From assembly GCA_003554685.1 (NCBI GenBank), contig PWHA01000205.1:1-5318 (forward strand): DNA of 5,318 nucleotides, in the 5' to 3' direction. Both the position numbers and the translations under genes were made by a program. The notes beneath the pieces were generated by a model, which saw nothing but the letters and a program-made list of their open reading frames with translations, made no database searches and had not been told where the DNA came from. Position 1 is the stretch's first letter. Every line of letters starts with the position of its first letter. Shown here in pieces: positions 1-5,318 of this stretch. Source of the DNA: Halanaerobiaceae bacterium. Its GTDB lineage: Bacteria > Bacillota > Halanaerobiia > Halanaerobiales > Halarsenatibacteraceae.

Positions 1-375
1 CCGGTGCTGGAATTTTACTACAAAGATGATGATCTGGGGGATCCCTTAATTAATGAATCTCATATTAAAATTTTAGATCTGGCCAGTCCCGGGCAGCTGG
101 CTGAAATCAGTGAAATGGCAGCTAAAATTAACGAACTGCTGGTGGAGTTTCTCCGGGAGCGCGGGGTCGATCTGGTGGATTTCAAGCTGGAATTTGGTCT
201 GACAGAGGATCAGGAAATAATTCTGGCCGATGAGATTTCACCTGATACCTGTCGTTTCTGGGACAGTGAAACCGGAGAAAAACTTGATAAGGACAGATTT
301 AGAAGAGACCTGGGTGATGTGGAGGCAGCCTATCAAGAGATGCTGAAAAGGATAACTGGAAATGAGGAGATGTAG
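1..375 (+). CDS. purC: SAICAR synthetase (PurC), C-terminal half, 5' truncated by window
   Basis: Phosphoribosylaminoimidazole-succinocarboxamide synthase joins CAIR and aspartate with ATP to give SAICAR in cytosolic IMP synthesis. The reading frame is open from base 1 and encodes 124 residues up to TAG 373-375. Family members are about 235-240 residues, so roughly the first 110 are missing upstream. The GTG at position 4 is an internal codon and not a start, because the fragment opens in mid-domain with the conserved block VLEFYYKDDDLGDPLINE (fragment residues 2-19). Further family blocks follow: DLVDFKLEFG (57-66), LADEISPDTCRFWD (75-88, the ATP/substrate-site region) and the C-terminal LDKDRFRRDLG (95-105). 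The gene is intact as far as it can be seen. Its last codons (Asn-Glu-Glu-Met) contain the GAGGAG ribosome binding site of purS, which starts directly after the stop codon. Identification is firm from the motifs and the operon context. Confidence 0.96.
   Translation, partial: PVLEFYYKDDDLGDPLINESHIKILDLASPGQLAEISEMAAKINELLVEFLRERGVDLVDFKLEFGLTEDQEIILADEISPDTCRFWDSETGEKLDKDRFRRDLGDVEAAYQEMLKRITGNEEM
364..369 (+). promoter_or_regulatory. Ribosome binding site of purS
   Basis: GAGGAG lies 6 nt before ATG 376. It sits inside the end of purC, where it encodes Glu-Glu. The purC stop TAG 373-375 is in the same frame and touches the ATG, so no upstream start is possible and 376 is fixed as the purS start. 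Confidence 0.8.
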
Positions 376-633
376 ATGGACTGGCTGGTGAAGGTCACAA
401 TCCAATTAAAAGAAAGCATTCTTGATCCCCAGGGGCAGGCTGTGAAAACCGGCCTGGAGGCTTTGGGTTATAAGAATGTTGCTGATCTTCAGGTCGGTAA
501 GTATATTGAACTTACCGTTAGCGACCAGGAAAAGAAGCAGGAAGTTAATACCCAGGTCGAGGAGATGTGTCAGCGACTGCTGGCCAATCCGGTGATCGAA
601 GATTATAACTATGAGATAGAGGAGCTGGCCTAG
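376..633 (+). CDS. purS: FGAM synthase subunit PurS
   Basis: PurS is the small structural subunit of the three-part phosphoribosylformylglycinamidine synthase. In characterised Gram-positive and Thermotoga systems it oligomerises and bridges PurQ and PurL, helping ammonia pass between them; it is not itself catalytic. This 85-residue product has the usual family length of about 80-85. It begins with the expected beta strand and motif (VKVTIQLKESILDPQG, residues 5-20), followed by AVKTGLEALGY (22-32) and VGKYIEL (40-46). The C-terminus is acidic (IEDYNYEIEEL). The start follows the purC stop with no gap. One base (634) separates its stop from purQ, and its own codons 82-83 (GAG GAG) form the purQ ribosome binding site. 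A perfect 8-bp inverted repeat lies inside the gene at 495-517. The minus-strand open frame over this gene has no support of its own. Confidence 0.96.
   Translation: MDWLVKVTIQLKESILDPQGQAVKTGLEALGYKNVADLQVGKYIELTVSDQEKKQEVNTQVEEMCQRLLANPVIEDYNYEIEELA
495..517 (+). repeat. Perfect inverted repeat (hairpin) inside purS
   Basis: The left arm CGGTAAGT (495-502) and right arm ACTTACCG (510-517) are exact reverse complements separated by the 7-nt loop ATATTGA. The repeat covers codons for the conserved VGKYIEL segment. No run of T follows it, so it does not look like an intrinsic terminator. It could form an mRNA hairpin within the operon transcript, or it could be a chance product of codon choice. 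Confidence 0.5.
618..624 (+). promoter_or_regulatory. Ribosome binding site of purQ
   Basis: AGAGGAG lies 10 nt before ATG 635, inside the last codons of purS (Glu82-Glu83). The spacing is a little long but usable. The purS stop and the purQ start are only one base apart, which suggests translational coupling. Confidence 0.65.
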
Positions 634-634
634 G

Positions 635-1324
635 ATGAAATTTGCGGTGATAACATTTCCCGGCTCTAACTGTGATCGTGATGTCTGCCATGTGACGGGA
701 GAGGTTTTACAGGTAACCACCGAGATGCTCCGCCATGATGTCAGGCAGGATTTAACCGATTATGATACCGTGATCCTGCCCGGGGGATTTTCCTATGGTG
801 ATTATCTACGTTCCGGAGCCATTGCCCGCTTTTCTCCCATCATGGAAGATGTGATCAATTATGCTGAAGTCGGCGGCCCTGTGCTGGGTATCTGCAATGG
901 CTTTCAGATTTTGCTGGAGGCCGGCCTGCTGCCCGGGGCGATGAAGGTTAATGATTCGGTCAAATTTGTCTGCCGTCAGGTAAAAATAACTGTGGAGAAC
1001 AGCGAGATAGCCTTTACCGGCAGTTTAACCAGAGGAGAAACTTTGCAAATGCCGGTAGCCCATCAGGAAGGTAACTATTATATTGACCCGGTTGGACTTG
1101 AAGAACTGGAAGCTAACAACCAGGTGGTTTTTCGTTATCTCAATCAGAAAGAAAATCCCAACGGCTCTCTGGCTGATATTGCTGGAATCTGCAATCAGGA
1201 AAAAAATGTGCTGGGGCTGATGCCCCATCCTGAGAGAGCTTCCGAAAAAATACTGGGAAGTGAAGATGGTAAAAAGATATTTGCTTCATTGCTGGATTAT
1301 TTAAGCAGCAGGGAGGAGAGCTAA
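635..1324 (+). CDS. purQ: FGAM synthase glutaminase subunit PurQ
   Basis: PurQ is a class I (triad) glutamine amidotransferase that hydrolyses glutamine and passes ammonia to PurL, which converts FGAR to FGAM. The 229-residue product is close to the usual 225-230. It opens with the family signature MKFAVITFPGSNCDRD (1-16), which supports the ATG at 635. GGFSYGDYLRSGAIARFSPI (50-69) is the conserved loop after the first strands. The nucleophile elbow GICNGFQ places the catalytic cysteine at Cys87, and MPHPERASE (196-204) supplies His198 and Glu200, so the triad is complete. PVAHQEGNYY (140-149) is another typical block. The gene lies between its two partner subunits purS and purL, the standard Gram-positive arrangement. 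Its stop TAA is followed at once by the purL ATG in the same frame. Its final Arg-Glu-Glu codons (1310-1318) serve as the purL ribosome binding site. Confidence 0.97.
   Translation: MKFAVITFPGSNCDRDVCHVTGEVLQVTTEMLRHDVRQDLTDYDTVILPGGFSYGDYLRSGAIARFSPIMEDVINYAEVGGPVLGICNGFQILLEAGLLPGAMKVNDSVKFVCRQVKITVENSEIAFTGSLTRGETLQMPVAHQEGNYYIDPVGLEELEANNQVVFRYLNQKENPNGSLADIAGICNQEKNVLGLMPHPERASEKILGSEDGKKIFASLLDYLSSREES
1310..1318 (+). promoter_or_regulatory. Ribosome binding site of purL
   Basis: AGGGAGGAG, a strong purine-rich Shine-Dalgarno sequence, ends 6 nt before ATG 1325 and is encoded by Arg-Glu-Glu at the end of purQ. The in-frame TAA 1322-1324 directly before the ATG fixes the start of purL. 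Confidence 0.8.
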
Positions 1325-3535
1325 ATGACAGAAGAGAACGTCTGGGAGTCCGAGGGGCTGACTGCAGAGGAATATGAGATGATAACTGCTGGACTGGGCC
1401 GTCGTCCCAACAGGACTGAACTTGGAATGTTTGGGGTGATGTGGTCCGAGCACTGCAGTTATAAAAATTCTCTGGCTGTTTTGCGCAATTTTCCCACCGA
1501 AGGAGATAGGGTGCTGCAGGGCCCGGGAGAGAATGCCGGAATAATTGATATTGGTGACGGTCAGGCAGTATCTTTTAAGATAGAGAGTCACAATCATCCT
1601 TCGGCGATTGAACCCTATCAGGGAGCGGCCACCGGGGTTGGAGGAATTATCAGGGATATTTTTACCATGGGAGCCCGCCCGATTGCCCTGCTGGATTCCC
1701 TTCGTTTTGGTGAATTGGCCGATGAGCATGTCCGCTATTTATTTGAAGAAGTAGTTGCCGGGATAGCAGGTTATGGCAACAGCATTGGGGTCCCCACCGT
1801 AGCGGGTGAGACCTTCTTTTCTCCGAGCTACCGGGGTAACCCCCTGGTAAATGCTATGTGTGTGGGGCTGATGGATCAGCAGGACATCTCCACCGCCACC
1901 GCCCGGGGAATTGGCAATCCCGTCATGGTGGTTGGAGCAGCCACCGGCCGGGATGGTATTCAGGGGGCCAGCTTTGCTTCTGATGAGCTGACCGAAGAAT
2001 CCGAGGAGGACCGTCCGGCAGTCCAGGTGGGAGATCCCTTCATGGAAAAACTGCTGCTGGAGGCCAGCCTGGAGTTAATTAAAACCGGGGCTCTGGTCGG
2101 AATTCAGGATATGGGAGCAGCCGGTTTAATAAGCTCTTCCTCTGAGATGGCCAGCCGGGGCAATTCCGGAATTGAGATGGATATTGATCTGGTGCCCAAA
2201 AGAGAAGAGGGTATGACCCCCTATGAGGTCCTGCTCTCTGAGTCTCAGGAGAGAATGCTGGTAGTTCCCCGCCGGGGCAAAGAAGAGCTGGTAAAAGAGA
2301 TATTTAAAAAGTGGGGGCTTAATGCCGCTGTGATTGGTAAGGTCACCGCTGACGGGAAAATTCGGGTATACAATCAGGAAGAGCCGGCCGCTGAGGTTCC
2401 GGTCCGGCTGCTGGTCGATGATGCTCCCGTATATCAGCGGGAAGGGCGTCGACCCGGGTACCTGGATGAACTGCAGGAGTTTTCGTCGAGAGATTTCCTG
2501 GCCGAGCGGAAAAAGAACAGAAGTGGAACCGACTACAATCAGGAGCTGGAAAAGTTGCTGACTTCAGCAAATCTGGCTGCAAAAAGCAGCATCTATGAAC
2601 AGTACGATCATATGGTTCAGCTTAATACAGTAATACTGCCCGGCTCGGATGCAGCCGTTCTCCGGATTAAAGGTAAGAATAAGGGATTGGCTCTTACGGT
2701 GGATTGTAACGGCCGCTACTGCTATTTAGACCCCGAAGGAGGAGCAGAAATTGCGGTGGCCGAGGCTGCTCGCAATCTGGTCTGTTCCGGCGCAGAGCCT
2801 CTGGCTGTTACTGATGGACTTAACTTTGGCAATCCCATGAATCCCGAAGTTTTCTGGCAGTTTGAAAAGGCTGCTGCGGGGATTACTAGAGCCTGCCAGC
2901 AGCTTAACACGCCGGTTACCGGAGGAAATGTCAGCTTCTATAATGAAAGCCCGGTCGGGGCAATCTATCCCACTCCCATCATCGGCATGGTTGGCCTGCT
3001 GGAGGATTTAAACCAGTCGACCGATCAGTATTTCAAAGATGAAGGAGATTTGATTGTGCTGCTGGGGGAGACCGGAGCTGAACTGGGCGGTAGTGAGTAT
3101 CTTAAGGTGGTTCACGACCGGGTCAGTGGTAAAATTCCCGAACTTGATTTTGCCCGGGAAAAAGCCGTTCAGAATTTATGCCTTAAGGCCATCAAGCAGG
3201 GTCTGGTGAAATCTGCCCATGATTGTGCGGAAGGAGGGCTGGCAGTTGCCCTGTTTGAGTCCTGCAGCGGAAACAGCAGGGGGGCCAGGGTGGCTTTTGA
3301 AACTGAACTTCTTCCCGAAGAGCTGCTTTTTTCTGAAAGCCAGAGCCGGATCATCATCAGTCTGGCTGAGGAAAATCTGGCTGAATTCTCTGAGCTGGCA
3401 GATGAATCTCAGGCCGGCTATCAGATAATCGGCAGAGTTCAGGGCCGAACCCTGAGGATTAATAGCCTTATTGAAGTGGAAATTGAGGAGCTGAAAGCAA
3501 AATGGCAAGCAGCCCTACCTGCAATGATAAATTGA
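1325..3535 (+). CDS. purL: FGAM synthase synthetase subunit PurL (small type)
   Basis: PurL is the ATP-dependent catalytic subunit that converts FGAR plus PurQ-derived ammonia to FGAM. At 736 residues it is the small form (B. subtilis type, about 740), which lacks the fused glutaminase and PurS-like domains of the roughly 1300-residue enterobacterial enzyme. Signatures in order are MWSEHCSYKNS (39-49, catalytic-site His43), KIESHNHPSAIEPYQGAA (85-102, metal and substrate binding, likely second active-site His89), GVGGIIRD (104-111), VGIQDMGAAGL (258-268), the second half starting near DCNGRYCYLDPEGGA (460-474), GGNVSFYNES (533-542), SAHDCAEGGLAVAL (630-643) and FSESQSR (669-675). The two related PurM-like halves are both complete. 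The N-terminal GVGGIIRDIFTMGARPIALLDS resembles the VAMSVNDILTQGARPLFFLDY region of PurM encoded downstream, as expected for this superfamily. The start abuts the purQ stop. The last 34 nt overlap the upstream candidate start of purF. No frameshift or lost motif is visible. Confidence 0.97.
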   Translation: MTEENVWESEGLTAEEYEMITAGLGRRPNRTELGMFGVMWSEHCSYKNSLAVLRNFPTEGDRVLQGPGENAGIIDIGDGQAVSFKIESHNHPSAIEPYQGAATGVGGIIRDIFTMGARPIALLDSLRFGELADEHVRYLFEEVVAGIAGYGNSIGVPTVAGETFFSPSYRGNPLVNAMCVGLMDQQDISTATARGIGNPVMVVGAATGRDGIQGASFASDELTEESEEDRPAVQVGDPFMEKLLLEASLELIKTGALVGIQDMGAAGLISSSSEMASRGNSGIEMDIDLVPKREEGMTPYEVLLSESQERMLVVPRRGKEELVKEIFKKWGLNAAVIGKVTADGKIRVYNQEEPAAEVPVRLLVDDAPVYQREGRRPGYLDELQEFSSRDFLAERKKNRSGTDYNQELEKLLTSANLAAKSSIYEQYDHMVQLNTVILPGSDAAVLRIKGKNKGLALTVDCNGRYCYLDPEGGAEIAVAEAARNLVCSGAEPLAVTDGLNFGNPMNPEVFWQFEKAAAGITRACQQLNTPVTGGNVSFYNESPVGAIYPTPIIGMVGLLEDLNQSTDQYFKDEGDLIVLLGETGAELGGSEYLKVVHDRVSGKIPELDFAREKAVQNLCLKAIKQGLVKSAHDCAEGGLAVALFESCSGNSRGARVAFETELLPEELLFSESQSRIIISLAEENLAEFSELADESQAGYQIIGRVQGRTLRINSLIEVEIEELKAKWQAALPAMIN
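3484..3490 (+). promoter_or_regulatory. Candidate ribosome binding site for purF start at 3502
   Basis: TGAGGAG, encoding part of Ile-Glu-Glu (residues 720-722) in purL, ends 11 nt before ATG 3502. The spacing is at the long end. It is the same GAG GAG pattern that precedes every other gene here, which favours 3502 over 3589. Upstream of ATG 3589 there is only a weak AAAGAG (3578-3583). Confidence 0.5.
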
Positions 3536-4971
3536 AAAACAAAAGCTGGACTTCTGATAACACCATACCTTTCCGGGAAAGAGATAAGATGGAGGAGGAA
3601 TGCGGTGTTTTTGGGATTTTCAATTCTGATGAAGAGGACAGCGCAGCTGAACTTGCCTATCTGGGGCTGATTGCTCTCCAGCACCGGGGGCAGGAGAGTG
3701 CCGGAATCTGTGTTAATAACCGAGGTGAGTTGAATCTGCATAAGGGCATGGGCCTGGTGGAAAATGTCTTCAATGAAAGAGATCTTAGTTCCCTCAGAGG
3801 GCAGTCAGCTGTTGGCCATGTGCGTTATTCTACCAGCGGTTCCAGTTTGCCGGTAAATGCCCAGCCTCTGCTTGTTAACAGCATTAAGGGCGCCCTGGCT
3901 CTGGCTCATAATGGTAATCTGGCCAACGGAGCTGAATTGAAACATAATCTGGAAAGTAACGGCTCTATCTTTCACTCCACCCTGGATACCGAGGTGGTTG
4001 CCCATCTGGTGGCCCGGGCCTTTGAAAATGATATTATTGAGGCTTTGATACAGAGTCTGCATCAGCTTAAGGGAGCATTCAGTATGGTGGGAATGACAGA
4101 AGACAGCCTGGTGGCTATCAGGGATCCCCGAGGTTTTCGACCTCTTTCTCTGGGCAGACTGGGGGAGAGTTATGTGGTTGCTTCCGAAAGCTGTGCCTTT
4201 GATATAATCGGGGCAGAATTTTTCCGGGATGTAGAGCCTGGCGAAGTTGTTATTATCAATGAAGATGGTCTCGAGAGCAGAAAATACAGTGGAGAAAAGA
4301 ACAGCAGTTTTTGTGTCTTTGAATATATTTATTTTGCCCGTCCTGACAGTAATATAGCCGGACAGAATGTGCTGCTGGCCCGCAAAGCCATGGGAAGAAA
4401 GCTGGCCGAGGAGATGAAGGTGGAGGCAGATATAGTTGTGCCGGTCCCGGATTCCGGGATTGCCGCCGCTCTGGGTTTTTCTGAAGCTTCAGGAATTCCC
4501 TACGGCCAGGGTATATTGCGGAACAAATATGTGGGCCGGACTTTTATTCAGCCCTCTCAGGAAATCAGAGATCTTAAAGTGCGCCTAAAACTGTCCCCTA
4601 TCAGGGAAATAATTTCCGGGAAAAGGGTTATCTTAATAGATGATTCCATTGTCAGGGGAACCACCAGCAGCCAGATAATCAATCGGCTTAAAGAAGTCGG
4701 TGCCAGCGAGGTTCATATGGCAATTTCTTCACCACCCGTACAGAATCCCTGCTTTTTCGGGCTTGACACCTCCCGGCGGCAGGAGCTGATAGCCAATGGC
4801 AGTACGGTGGCAGAAATTACCGAGCAGATAGCTGCAGACAGTCTTCATTATTTATCCCGGGAGGGCATGCTGGAGGCGATTAACGCTGAACCGGATCTGG
4901 GTTTCTGCACGGCCTGTTTTGATGGCAGTTATCGGCTGGCGGAAAGATATTTGACCGAGGAGGTTAGGTGA
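3502..4971 (+). CDS. purF: Glutamine PRPP amidotransferase (PurF), [4Fe-4S] type
   Basis: PurF makes 5-phosphoribosylamine from PRPP and glutamine, the committed, feedback-inhibited step of purine synthesis. From 3502 the product has 489 residues. The N-terminal Ntn-hydrolase glutaminase domain begins at the nucleophile Cys34 (EECGVFGIF, 32-40) and continues with ALQHRGQESAG (58-68), GHVRYSTSG (105-113), AHNGNL (135-140) and RDPRGFRPL (207-215). The phosphoribosyltransferase domain has NKYVGRTFIQP (341-351, flexible loop) and the PRPP motif VILIDDSIVRGTTS (376-389). Cys271, Cys417, Cys469 and Cys472 match the four cluster ligands of the B. subtilis enzyme in context, so an oxygen-sensitive [4Fe-4S] cluster is expected. 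Cys34 must be exposed by propeptide cleavage. A start at 3502 implies a 33-residue propeptide and a 34-nt overlap with purL. ATG 3589 would give a short MEEE propeptide and a 53-nt gap. The function is certain; the start is not. Confidence 0.95.
   Translation: MASSPTCNDKLKNKSWTSDNTIPFRERDKMEEECGVFGIFNSDEEDSAAELAYLGLIALQHRGQESAGICVNNRGELNLHKGMGLVENVFNERDLSSLRGQSAVGHVRYSTSGSSLPVNAQPLLVNSIKGALALAHNGNLANGAELKHNLESNGSIFHSTLDTEVVAHLVARAFENDIIEALIQSLHQLKGAFSMVGMTEDSLVAIRDPRGFRPLSLGRLGESYVVASESCAFDIIGAEFFRDVEPGEVVIINEDGLESRKYSGEKNSSFCVFEYIYFARPDSNIAGQNVLLARKAMGRKLAEEMKVEADIVVPVPDSGIAAALGFSEASGIPYGQGILRNKYVGRTFIQPSQEIRDLKVRLKLSPIREIISGKRVILIDDSIVRGTTSSQIINRLKEVGASEVHMAISSPPVQNPCFFGLDTSRRQELIANGSTVAEITEQIAADSLHYLSREGMLEAINAEPDLGFCTACFDGSYRLAERYLTEEVR
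4957..4964 (+). promoter_or_regulatory. Strong ribosome binding site of purM
   Basis: GAGGAGGT, nearly a full anti-16S match, ends 6 nt before ATG 4971 and encodes Glu-Glu-Val at the end of purF. An in-frame TAG at 4965-4967 excludes any start further upstream. Only GTG 4968 or ATG 4971 remain, and the spacing favours the ATG. Confidence 0.85.
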
Positions 4972-5318
4972 TGGGACTTTCTTATCGAGATTCAGGAGTA
5001 GACATTGAAGCTGGAGAAAGGGCGGTTGAATTGATAAAAAAGCAGGTTGAATCCACCTTCTCTTCTGAGGTGCTGTCAGGCATTGGAGGATTTGGCGGGC
5101 TTTTTCAGCCTGATCTCAGCGGCTGCCGGGAGCCGGTGCTGGTTTCCGGGACAGATGGAGTGGGAACGAAACTGAAACTGGCCTTTCAGCTTGATAGACA
5201 TGACACTGTAGGGATTGATCTGGTGGCAATGTCGGTTAATGACATCCTGACGCAGGGAGCCCGTCCCCTCTTTTTTCTGGATTATCTGGCAGCTGGAAAG
5301 ATTGAACCTGAGAAGGTC
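4971..5318 (+). CDS. purM: AIR synthetase (PurM), N-terminal third, 3' truncated by window
   Basis: Phosphoribosylformylglycinamidine cyclo-ligase uses ATP to close FGAM into the imidazole AIR, the step immediately after PurLQS. The frame stays open from ATG 4971 to the window edge, giving 116 complete codons of an expected 340-350. The family signatures are clear: LSYRDSGVDIEAGERAV (residues 3-19), GIGGFGGLF (37-45), the glycine-rich nucleotide-binding block VSGTDGVGTKLKLAF (58-72) and GIDLVAMSVNDILTQGARPLFFLDY (81-105, split here as GIDLVAMSVNDI and LTQGARPLFFLDY). The last block reads QGAR where well-known PurM proteins often have QGAE. The start overlaps the purF stop by one base (TGATG), a classic coupling arrangement, and an in-frame TAG lies just upstream. 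The position after purF matches the B. subtilis pur operon, where purN, purH and purD follow. Identification is firm; completeness beyond the edge cannot be judged. Confidence 0.96.
   Translation, partial: MGLSYRDSGVDIEAGERAVELIKKQVESTFSSEVLSGIGGFGGLFQPDLSGCREPVLVSGTDGVGTKLKLAFQLDRHDTVGIDLVAMSVNDILTQGARPLFFLDYLAAGKIEPEKV

Noticed and set aside
406..720. Minus-strand open frame of 104 codons over purS
   Set aside because: It lies antisense to a clearly recognisable purS and the start of purQ, shows no family motif and belongs to no minus-strand gene group.
1212..1227. Short perfect hairpin TGGGGC / GCCCCA with a 4-nt loop in purQ
   Set aside because: It encodes the conserved LGLMPHP segment next to the catalytic His and has no T-tract after it. 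A 6-bp stem in GC-rich coding sequence is expected by chance.
1301..1729. Minus-strand open frame of 142 codons over the purQ/purL junction
   Set aside because: It is the longest antisense frame, but it lies over conserved PurL motifs and its translation looks like a low-information shadow with no recognisable domain.
2334..2582. Overlapping plus-strand (75 codons) and minus-strand (79 codons) frames inside purL
   Set aside because: Both lie wholly inside the continuous PurL frame and their Arg/Pro/Ser-rich translations are typical of out-of-frame reading.
3134..3150. PurBox-like CCCGAACTTGA inside purL
   Set aside because: The resemblance to the B. subtilis PurR operator core covers only a few bases. 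No oppositely oriented partner at the required spacing was seen, and the site is deep inside a gene.
3176..3741. Several short frames on both strands over the purL end and purF start
   Set aside because: They have no motifs and are incompatible with the well-supported purL and purF frames.
4445..4459. Short hairpin TCCCGG / CCGGGA with a 3-nt loop in purF
   Set aside because: It lies in conserved coding sequence (VPDSGIA), has no T-tract, and is too short to claim as a terminator or regulatory element.
1..5318. Possibility of an undescribed system, riboswitch, mobile element or CRISPR array in the window
   Set aside because: Essentially every base is accounted for by six known purine biosynthesis genes. 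No gap is long enough to hide another element, and no direct repeat array or transposase signature was seen.

Overview
The window is an uninterrupted stretch of a bacterial de novo purine (IMP) biosynthesis operon, all on the + strand, in the order purC (3' part) - purS - purQ - purL - purF - purM (5' part). Both ends cut a gene. There is no intergenic stretch longer than a few bases, unless purF starts at its downstream candidate ATG. I see no promoter, riboswitch, terminator, RNA gene, mobile element or CRISPR array.

The gene order matches the core of the Bacillus subtilis pur operon (purEKB-CSQLF-MNHD). The PurL/PurS/PurQ enzyme is split into three small subunits, and PurF carries the four cysteines of the B. 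subtilis-type iron-sulfur enzyme. Together these suggest a Bacillota (Firmicutes) chromosome or a close relative. The base composition is roughly balanced and lysine- and glutamate-rich stretches are common. A Halanaerobiales-like anaerobe would fit, but that is an impression and not something the window proves.

Layout: 1-375 is the C-terminal half of SAICAR synthetase (PurC). 376-633, 635-1324 and 1325-3535 are the three subunits of FGAM synthase: PurS, the glutaminase PurQ and the synthetase PurL. 3502-4971 is glutamine PRPP amidotransferase (PurF), which catalyses the committed first step. 4971-5318 is the N-terminal third of AIR synthetase (PurM). In pathway order, PurF makes phosphoribosylamine, PurLQS converts FGAR to FGAM, PurM closes the ring to AIR, and PurC later makes SAICAR. 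The missing steps (PurD, PurN, PurE/K, PurB, PurH) would be expected in the flanks.

The most distinctive feature is the way the genes are joined. At all five junctions the Shine-Dalgarno sequence of the next gene is an in-frame GAG GAG (Glu-Glu) pair near the 3' end of the preceding gene, and the gaps are 0, 1, 0, -34 (or +53) and -1 nt. This implies tight translational coupling. The purF start is the one uncertain boundary. I found no evidence of a previously undescribed system; this is a well-known housekeeping pathway.
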